Shown: positions 61,014-64,000 of the stretch, one piece after another | Position numbering within the stretch: the stretch's first letter is position 1 | Layout: each line of letters begins with the position of its first letter | Assembly: GCF_002019705.1 (NCBI RefSeq) | Contig: NZ_KV917377.1 | Span: forward strand, 3,693,649 to 3,757,648 | From: Shouchella patagoniensis | Lineage (GTDB): Bacteria > Bacillota > Bacilli > Bacillales > Bacillaceae_D | DNA length: 64,000 nucleotides | Direction of reading: 5' to 3' | Translations under genes and position numbers: made by a program | Notes under the pieces: generated by a model | Database searches by the model: none | What the model was told of the DNA's origin: nothing | Seen by the model: only the letters and a program-made list of their open reading frames with translations

Positions 61014-61138
61014 GGCATCACCTAGTTTTCAAGTAGCTAAGACATTTAGAAGAACTACAATTTGTATTTTTTTCCTTTTCTATTATCATACCATATCTTT
61101 TTTTGTGCATTAAGAAAAAAACGAAAGGGCGATACTAG

Positions 61139-61588
61139 ATGATTTTAAAAGTATCAATACAAGATGAAGCGTTAGCAGAAGAAATTCTTAAGCTCCAAAA
61201 GCGGGCATACAAAGTAGAAGCAGAATTGATTGGATGTAATCGTATTCCACCATTATATGAAACGTTAGAACAACTACAACAGGTAAATGAATTGTTTTTT
61301 GTTTATATGAAACAGGATGTTATTTCCGGGGCAATTGCCATTGAACATAAACATGCAGGCATTCATATCTGCCGAGTAATGGTCGATCCATCCTCGTTTC
61401 GAAAAGGTATTGCAAGGGAATTATTAACTTATGTAGAAGAGCTAGCGGGTAACAATACCCCCCTTTTTGTTTCAACAGGTGCGAATAATTTACCAGCGAT
61501 TCGTTTATATACAGCAGTGGGGTATGAACAGGTTGGTACAAAAAAAGTTGGAGAAGGACTATTGCTTGCTCAATTCATAAAAAAATAA
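61139..61588 (+). CDS. GNAT acetyltransferase
   Basis: A 149-residue GNAT protein with VMVDPSSFRKGIARELLTYVEE (acetyl-CoA loop) and NLPAIRLYTAVGYEQVG. It is divergent from the PlsY-like gene, with 125 bases between. GAAAGGG precedes ATG 61139. Substrate unknown. Confidence 0.82.
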   Translation: MILKVSIQDEALAEEILKLQKRAYKVEAELIGCNRIPPLYETLEQLQQVNELFFVYMKQDVISGAIAIEHKHAGIHICRVMVDPSSFRKGIARELLTYVEELAGNNTPLFVSTGANNLPAIRLYTAVGYEQVGTKKVGEGLLLAQFIKK

Positions 61589-61649
61589 GACGTTTGATCC
61601 TCCATTCGTTAAGGGTAAGGTTAGTAAGGAAGAAAAGGAGGCGTTTGCG

Positions 61650-61804
61650 ATGTTGCATCAAGAAGAAATATTCTAATAGAACGAGAATTAAATCGACTGG
61701 TCGATCTAAAACAACAAGTTGCGAATCCAAACTGCCCTTATTCTAGAGAGGTTGTTAAACAAATTATATTGATGGAGGATGCTTTAGGAAGAAGAACTCA
61801 TTGA
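61650..61804 (+). pseudogene. Small (~51-residue) gene with one-base frameshift
   Basis: ATG 61650 has AAAAGGAGG upstream but its frame stops after eight codons. Adding one A near 61666-61668 joins it to a frame reading ILIERELNRLVDLKQQ, PNCPYSREVVKQIILMEDAL and ending at TGA 61802. The result is a coiled-coil peptide of the size of Spo0E-like phosphatases, although the Spo0E signature is not present. 61805-61954 shows no gene. Confidence 0.45.
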
Positions 61805-61954
61805 TTATTCTGTACAATATATAAGCAATATGTGGTAACCTACTTATATAAGGGGGGTATTTTGCGATGTATAGACTGACATGAAACAGTTAGCCTAAAT
61901 GATTATCTCTATATAAACTGTTCACAAAAAGAGAAACATTTAGGAGGACTAACA

Positions 61955-62962
61955 ATGGAAAGTAAAAATGATATGTCAATGGTGGCACAAAAAATCGACT
62001 TCTCCGGGACGGTTTGCGTACAAGTAAACAGTAAAGTTGTAACGGAGAGTTATGGTTATGCCAATTTTACAGAGAAAAGAAAAAACGAAGCGAATACACG
62101 TTTTGGTATTGCCTCTGGTGCTAAATTTTTCACGTCAATTGCAATTTGTCAGCTTGTAGAGCAAAAGAAATTGTCTTTCCACTCAAAGATAACTGAATGT
62201 TTGGATATGGACTTCCCTTTCTTTGATAAGGAAATTACGATTCATCATTTATTAACCCACACTTCAGGAATACCTGATTACTTTGATGAATCTATAATGG
62301 ATGATTTTGAGGAATTATGGGTGAAGGTGCCGATGTATCATATTCGAAAGCTTCAAGACTTTTTGCCGTTATTCCAACATGAACAGATGAAGGAGTTGCC
62401 AGGAAGTGTATTTCGTTACAATAATTCGGGCTATATTTTACTTGGCCTCATTATTGAACAAGCAACTGGTATGAACTTCAATGACTACGTGGAAAAATAT
62501 ATTTTAGCAGCCTCTGACATGGTGGATTCAGGATACTTTGAGCTGGATGCTTTACCTGAAAGAACTGCTACTGGTTATATTGAGAATGAAGATGGCAGCT
62601 GGCGTACAAATGTTTTTTCCGTCCCCGCTAAAGGTGGATCAGATGGAGGCATATTTGTAACAGCGCCAGAGATGATTAAGCTATGGAATACACTATTAAC
62701 TGGTAAGTTGCTTAGCCATGAAATGCAGGATCAATTGTTGACGCATCGTATAAAAGTTGAAGAAGATATTCATTATGGTTATTGCGGATATATGGAAGTA
62801 AAAGAAGAACGTGTGCGTAAATTTATCTTAATGGGATATGATCCAGGTGTGAATTTTCGTATGACGTATCACCCTGATGATGAATTAATGATTGCTGTTT
62901 GTTCGAATAAGTCGGATGGGGCATATGAGATGCTAAAAGCAGCTGAAAAAGCTTTTATTTAA
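61955..62962 (+). CDS. Serine beta-lactamase-like hydrolase (class C/PbpX type)
   Basis: A 335-residue serine hydrolase without signal peptide. The S-x-x-K nucleophile motif is SGAKFF (IASGAKFF), the Y-x-N motif is RYNNSGY, and KGGSDGG corresponds to the third (K/H-T/G-G) motif. Proteins of this type are esterases, D-aminopeptidases or penicillin-binding homologues; resistance activity is not implied. AGGAGG precedes ATG 61955. Confidence 0.85.
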   Translation: MESKNDMSMVAQKIDFSGTVCVQVNSKVVTESYGYANFTEKRKNEANTRFGIASGAKFFTSIAICQLVEQKKLSFHSKITECLDMDFPFFDKEITIHHLLTHTSGIPDYFDESIMDDFEELWVKVPMYHIRKLQDFLPLFQHEQMKELPGSVFRYNNSGYILLGLIIEQATGMNFNDYVEKYILAASDMVDSGYFELDALPERTATGYIENEDGSWRTNVFSVPAKGGSDGGIFVTAPEMIKLWNTLLTGKLLSHEMQDQLLTHRIKVEEDIHYGYCGYMEVKEERVRKFILMGYDPGVNFRMTYHPDDELMIAVCSNKSDGAYEMLKAAEKAFI

Positions 62963-62964
62963 AA

Positions 62965-62996
62965 GGAGGGGGCTAACACGCCCTGCTCTTTTTTTG
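62965..62996 (+). terminator. Intrinsic terminator
   Basis: GAGGGGGC and GCCCTGCTC pair with small mismatches over a short loop, followed by seven T residues. Confidence 0.65.
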
Positions 62997-63025
62997 TTGA
63001 CATTAAAAATAAATCACCGTATAGT
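62997..63025 (+). promoter_or_regulatory. Sigma-A promoter of tetR
   Basis: TTGACA (62997-63002), 17-base spacer, TATAGT (63020-63025): near consensus. Confidence 0.8.
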
Positions 63026-63030
63026 ATTAA

Positions 63031-63045
63031 TTAACCATTGGTCAG
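63031..63045 (+). promoter_or_regulatory. TetR operator copy 1
   Basis: TTAACCATTGGTCAG, a copy of the perfect palindrome at 63678, located at the expected transcription start of the tetR gene, consistent with autorepression. Confidence 0.7.
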
Positions 63046-63061
63046 TAAAGAGAGGTGCAAC

Positions 63062-63640
63062 ATGTCTCCACGCAAACCAGCATCACAAGAACTAACGAAA
63101 GAAATGATTGTAAAAGAGGCAGACGAACAATTTAAACAAAAAGGTTTTCAACATGTCTCGATGCGAGGGATTGCGAAACAATTAGGCTGCAGTCACGGCG
63201 CCCTCTACTATCATTTTAAGAACAAAGCAGAGCTTTTTAATGAAGTGGTTGCTCAGTATTTTGAGCAATTAAATCAACAAATTGATAAGACTGTTCAATT
63301 GGAAACAACAAATGAAACGAAGCTATTAACATTGTTTCTTGCCTTTATCCAGTTTGGTTTAGATCACCAAAGTCAGTATGAATTTATGTTCTTATTTAAA
63401 AATGAAGAAGTGGATGCGTTAGCAAAGCCTGCTGCTTTCGAAAGTTATGAAAAATTTGCTCAAACGGTCCACTCTATCGCAACCAAGAACGTCAGCATTA
63501 GTTCAATCTATGCAGGTTTTCTGTCGCTTCATGGGTTTATTTCCTATTATTTAGGCAGAACTGACTCATATCTGGAAGTAAAAGAGGTCGCACAACATCA
63601 TGCCGTTTTTGTACAACGAGCATTCGTGAAAGACAAGTAA
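63062..63640 (+). CDS. TetR-family regulator of downstream SDR gene
   Basis: A 192-residue TetR protein: helix-turn-helix FQHVSMRGIAKQLGCSHGALYYHFKNKAEL, then an all-helical ligand domain. ATG 63062 has AGAGAGG upstream. Similar palindromes flank the gene, one at its own promoter and one before the SDR gene, so it probably represses both. Confidence 0.87.
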   Translation: MSPRKPASQELTKEMIVKEADEQFKQKGFQHVSMRGIAKQLGCSHGALYYHFKNKAELFNEVVAQYFEQLNQQIDKTVQLETTNETKLLTLFLAFIQFGLDHQSQYEFMFLFKNEEVDALAKPAAFESYEKFAQTVHSIATKNVSISSIYAGFLSLHGFISYYLGRTDSYLEVKEVAQHHAVFVQRAFVKDK

Positions 63641-63670
63641 AGCCGATAACAAACGGGCTTTTCTTTTTTA
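63639..63670 (+). terminator. Intrinsic terminator after tetR
   Basis: AAAGCC (63639-63644) pairs with GGCTTT (63656-63661) followed by TTCTTTTTT. Confidence 0.65.
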
Positions 63671-63677
63671 CTAATAT

Positions 63678-63692
63678 TTGACCACTGGTCAA
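63678..63692 (+). promoter_or_regulatory. TetR operator copy 2, perfect palindrome
   Basis: TTGACCACTGGTCAA, seven-base arms around a central C, 16 bases before the SDR gene start. Confidence 0.78.
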
Positions 63693-63708
63693 AAGAGGAG
63701 GAACTAAC

Positions 63709-64000
63709 ATGAAACATGCATTCGTTGCTGGAGCATCTGGAGGAATTGGTTTTGCACTCGTTCAAGAGTTAGTAAAAAGAGGTGTTCATGTCACTGCGTT
63801 TGCTCGAGGGGAAGAGAAGTTACGTCATTTATACCAAGAGATGAAAAACGTCACGATCAAGGTAGGTGACATATTAAATCAAAAAGATCTAATCGAAGCA
63901 GTGGAAGGAGCAGATACGCTTTTTCATGCAATTGGTTTTCCATATGAGAAATGGGCAAATACACATCTGCCATGCATGAAAAAGATGATCGAGGCTGCAA
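63709..64000 (+). CDS. NAD(P)-binding SDR/epimerase-like protein, 3' end cut by window
   Basis: The first 97 residues of an atypical short-chain dehydrogenase. The glycine-rich cofactor motif AGASGGIG lies at the N-terminus (VAGASGGIGFALVQELVKRG), and DILNQKDLIEAVEGADTLFHAIG is the following adenine-binding and NNAG-like region. AGAGGAGG precedes ATG 63709. A TetR operator lies just upstream. Confidence 0.82.
   Translation, partial: MKHAFVAGASGGIGFALVQELVKRGVHVTAFARGEEKLRHLYQEMKNVTIKVGDILNQKDLIEAVEGADTLFHAIGFPYEKWANTHLPCMKKMIEAA

Noticed and set aside
1-64000. CRISPR arrays, tRNA or rRNA genes and intact insertion sequences
   Set aside because: Looked for regular spaced repeats, cloverleaf-like segments and transposase motifs and found none that could be supported by eye.

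Overview
The window looks like chromosomal DNA of a low-G+C Gram-positive spore-former relative (Bacillaceae; an Alkalihalobacillus/Shouchella-like genus is a guess). The reasons are AGGAGG-type ribosome sites, frequent GTG/TTG starts, sigma-A promoters, a sigma-B-like promoter ahead of a YtvA-type LOV-STAS photoreceptor, a CcpA cre box, and genes typical of the group (fabHB, azlCD, htpX, vmlR-type ABC-F, LtaS-like and PlsY-like proteins). No rRNA, tRNA, CRISPR array or intact insertion sequence was recognised.

Layout. 0-2 kb: polyol dehydrogenases (one cut by the window edge) with a 52-residue membrane peptide between them. 2.5-9 kb: fabHB with a possible FapR site, an ABC-F resistance gene behind a leader-peptide/terminator attenuator, a membrane-anchored lipase-like hydrolase, a hotdog thioesterase and an LD-carboxypeptidase. 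9.6-13 kb: membrane proteins and a DesK/DesR-like two-component pair. 13-16.5 kb: two paralogous ArsR-like regulators with nearly the same promoter, one heading an MFS exporter operon, the other upstream of a membrane alpha/beta hydrolase. 16.6-19.2 kb: four-gene ABC-2 export operon. 19.3-33.8 kb: a same-strand run of small accessory enzymes (an NTase-GNAT-Nudix fusion, NTase, DinB, HD, HIT, GNATs, a frameshifted kinase, a NAT/transglutaminase-like protein, GrpB, methyltransferases, nitronate monooxygenase), interrupted by the LOV-STAS gene. 34-41 kb: a degenerate M50-like membrane protein, Bcr-type MFS, maa, rlmA-type methyltransferase and a hydrolase-methyltransferase fusion. 42-46 kb: TetR plus a tetronasin-type ABC exporter next to a tyrosine-recombinase relic. 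46-52.7 kb: AI-2E-type transporter, XRE-cupin regulator with azlCD, and a cre-controlled sugar ABC importer lacking its own ATPase. 52.8-57 kb: pentapeptide protein, htpX, aldo/keto reductase and SH3b-amidase. 57-61 kb: a translationally coupled envelope operon (PlsY-like, GNAT-aminotransferase V fusion, LtaS-like with Ser at the nucleophile position). 61-64 kb: GNAT, serine beta-lactamase-like protein, and a TetR regulator sharing an operator with the SDR gene cut by the right edge.

Two themes stand out. First, gene decay: about a dozen relics or frameshifted genes lie between intact ones (isochorismatase-type hydrolase, ProV CBS tail, VOC tail, two Nudix genes, kinase, GrpB, integrase, RibD-C domain and others). 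Three of the lesions are single-A differences, so sequence error must be excluded. Second, unusual fusions: three multi-domain proteins combine enzymes normally made separately. The PlsY/GNAT-aminotransferase/LtaS operon is the best candidate for an undescribed pathway, probably making or decorating an envelope lipid or polymer; that function is inference.
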